A program made the translations under genes and the position numbers. This document shows positions 34,876 to 36,245 of a stretch of 36,245 nt of DNA, in pieces (within the stretch, counting starts at the first letter, position 1; each line of letters opens with the position of its first letter). Below the pieces are notes generated by a model. It saw only the letters and a list, made by a program, of their open reading frames with translations, searched no databases and was not told the DNA's origin. Source of the stretch: an uncultured Prevotellaceae bacterium (lineage in GTDB: Bacteria > Bacteroidota > Bacteroidia > Bacteroidales > Bacteroidaceae); contig CAMHJQ010000031.1 in assembly GCA_946185485.1 (NCBI GenBank), forward strand, positions 1 through 36,245, given 5' to 3'.

Positions 34876-36245
34876 TTAGAGGATGGTCTTGACAGCCTCG
34901 AGCATGCCCTTCTCCTGAATCAGGTCGAGGAAGAGTTTGACCATCTGGTTCAGGCCGGCAACCTTGTTGAGGTCTTCCTGCCAGATGAACTCGGCACCCA
35001 GCACGCCGTCAGTCACCTTCTGTGTGTCGCCGGTAGCCCACAGCTCCTTCAGCAGCGCCATGATCTTCTCGTCGTCGTTGGGGATGATTTCTGCACCGTC
35101 AGCGCGCTTGCCACCCTTGTAGTAGGTGATGATGGCAGCCAGACCGAAGACAAGACCCTTGGGCAGCTCGCCCTTGCGCTCCAGATAGGTCTTCACGCCG
35201 GGCAGGTCGCGAGCCTGGAACTTCGGGAACGAGTTCAGCATGATGCTGGTCACCTGGTGGTCTACGAACGGGTTGTCGAAGCGCTCCAGCACGTCACCGG
35301 CAAACTTCTCCAGCTCCTCCATCGGCAGGTCGAGTGTCTGCATCAGCTCGTCGAACTGCACCTTGTGGATATACTTCGAGATGACCTCGTGGTTGCAGGC
35401 ATCACGAACGATGTTGACACCGCTCAGGAAGGCAACGGGACTCAATACGGTGTGCGGGCCGTTGAGCAGGGTCACCTTACGCTTGTGGTAGGGCTCCTCT
35501 GAGGGAACGAACAGCACGTGCAGGCCAGCCTTGTCGGCGGGGAACTCCTGGGCAATCTCCTTCGGAGCCTCGATGACCCACAGGTGGAAGTTCTCGGCCT
35601 GTACGACGAGGTTGTCGCGATAGCCTATCTTCTCCTGAATCTGGGCAATCTCCTTGCGGGGGAATCCCGGGACGATGCGGTCCACGAGGGTAGCATAGAC
35701 GCCGCAGCACTCGTCGAACCACTTCTTGAAGTCAGCGGGCAGCTGCCACAGTTCGATGTACTTATAGATGCAATCCTTCAGCACGTGGCCGTTGAGGAAG
35801 ATAAGCTCGCAGGGGAAGATGATGAGACCTTTCGTGGGGTCGCCGTTGAAGGTCTGATAGCGGCGGTACAGCAGCTGCACCAGTTTGCCGGGATACGAGC
35901 TGGCGGGCTTGTCCTCCAGCTTGCAGGCGGGGTCGAAGGCGATACCGGCCTCGGTGGTGTTCGAGATGACGAAGCGAATCTCGGGCTGGTCGGCCAGTGC
36001 CATGAAGGCATCGTTCTGAGAGTAGGGGTTCAGTGCACGGCTGATGACGTCGATGCGCTCCAGCGAGTTGACGGGCTTGCCGTTCTCGCGGCCCTGCAGG
36101 TTGACATGATACAGGCAGTCCTGACCATTGAGCCACTCAACCATACCCTTGTCAATAGGCTGAACGACAACCACAGAACCATTGAAGTTGGTCTTCTGGT
36201 CCATGTTCCAGATAATCCAATCAACGAATGCACGGAGGAAGTTAC
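34876..36245 (-). CDS. uxaB: Tagaturonate (altronate) reductase UxaB, 5' end off the window
   Basis: A mannitol-dehydrogenase-family oxidoreductase that reduces tagaturonate to altronate in galacturonate breakdown. The frame stays open to the right edge: before the Met at 36204 it reads GNFLRAFVDWIIWN, which is the conserved dinucleotide-binding start of the family, so that Met is not the start. The visible 456 codons include NGSVVVVQPIDKG, ISNTTEAGIAFDP, KVTLLNGPHTVLSPVAFLSG and DHQVTSIMLNSFPKF. Perhaps 15 to 30 residues are missing. With uxuA and uxuB in the window it forms most of the isomerase pathway. Confidence 0.92.
   Translation of the reverse strand, partial: NFLRAFVDWIIWNMDQKTNFNGSVVVVQPIDKGMVEWLNGQDCLYHVNLQGRENGKPVNSLERIDVISRALNPYSQNDAFMALADQPEIRFVISNTTEAGIAFDPACKLEDKPASSYPGKLVQLLYRRYQTFNGDPTKGLIIFPCELIFLNGHVLKDCIYKYIELWQLPADFKKWFDECCGVYATLVDRIVPGFPRKEIAQIQEKIGYRDNLVVQAENFHLWVIEAPKEIAQEFPADKAGLHVLFVPSEEPYHKRKVTLLNGPHTVLSPVAFLSGVNIVRDACNHEVISKYIHKVQFDELMQTLDLPMEELEKFAGDVLERFDNPFVDHQVTSIMLNSFPKFQARDLPGVKTYLERKGELPKGLVFGLAAIITYYKGGKRADGAEIIPNDDEKIMALLKELWATGDTQKVTDGVLGAEFIWQEDLNKVAGLNQMVKLFLDLIQEKGMLEAVKTIL

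Noticed and set aside
36202..36204. The Met at 36204 as the uxaB start
   Set aside because: The frame continues upstream with GNFLRAFVDWII, the conserved beginning of the family, to the window edge.

Overview
The window looks like a chromosomal segment of a Prevotella-type Bacteroidota. The evidence is promoters of the TAnnTTTG class (almost no sigma70-like -35/-10 pairs), weak Shine-Dalgarno sites, a DUF4270 lipoprotein, a TonB-dependent receptor with an N-terminal carboxypeptidase-like domain, the methylmalonyl-CoA (succinate-propionate) gene set and isomerase-pathway hexuronate enzymes. No tRNA, rRNA, CRISPR array or complete transposon was seen. Most of it is ordinary core metabolism; the unusual material is small-scale (repeats, leaders, remnants, mini-genes).

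Layout. 1-1126: start of an exported protein leaving the left edge, an imperfect palindrome, an antitoxin-like gene, and a toxin-like gene that is cut after about 17 codons by a REP-like palindrome that recurs 170 bp later. 1127-4381: a family 2 glycosyltransferase facing a minus-strand cluster of a half-length starch-synthase-like protein, a DUF4270 lipoprotein and a 43-residue protein. 4532-5814: panC-panD. 5850-8631 (minus): methylmalonyl-CoA epimerase, carboxyltransferase MmdA, a 50-residue OadG-like protein and the biotin carrier. 8720-11143: TonB-dependent receptor. 11262-17802 (minus): fructuronate reductase, mannose-6-phosphate isomerase, mannonate dehydratase, a LolC/E-type permease and a class I aminotransferase. 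18040-20499 (plus): membrane pseudokinase, DUF4494 protein, PLP-binding YggS. 20474-23721 (minus): flavodoxin-ferredoxin (EFR1-like) protein and a Rel/SpoT homologue. 23859-26816 (plus): a small cysteine-rich FNT-like membrane protein, a Memo-AMMECR1 fusion and its partner radical SAM enzyme. 26835-27128: a double zinc-ribbon protein. 27337-30618 (plus): clpS-clpA-aat, a complete N-degron recognition, unfolding and tagging operon. 30804-36245: a B3/B4-domain protein, a LolA-like protein, rpiB, tkt and the tagaturonate reductase uxaB, which runs off the right edge.

The most distinctive signal is a set of tandem arrays with a strict 7-base period but different sequences. They fill the spacers between consecutive genes (panC/panD, OadG-like/mmdA, aminotransferase/permease, rel/EFR1, clpA/aat, tkt/rpiB). 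One such array of about 20 units lies inside the EFR1-like coding sequence, where loss or gain of one unit would shift the frame. A second pattern is a group of four genes (panC, rel, the FNT-like gene, the LolA-like gene) whose TAnnTTTG-type promoter box ends only 5 to 9 bases before the ATG, with a shared GCACCCC-like leader, suggesting leaderless or nearly leaderless transcripts.

How genes work together: uxuA, uxuB and uxaB serve galacturonate/glucuronate (pectin) breakdown, and tkt and rpiB serve pentose phosphate metabolism. The mce-mmdA-biotin carrier set makes or uses methylmalonyl-CoA in propionate formation. ClpS, ClpA and Aat form one protein-quality pathway. All function calls rest on reading translated motifs by eye; no database search was run.
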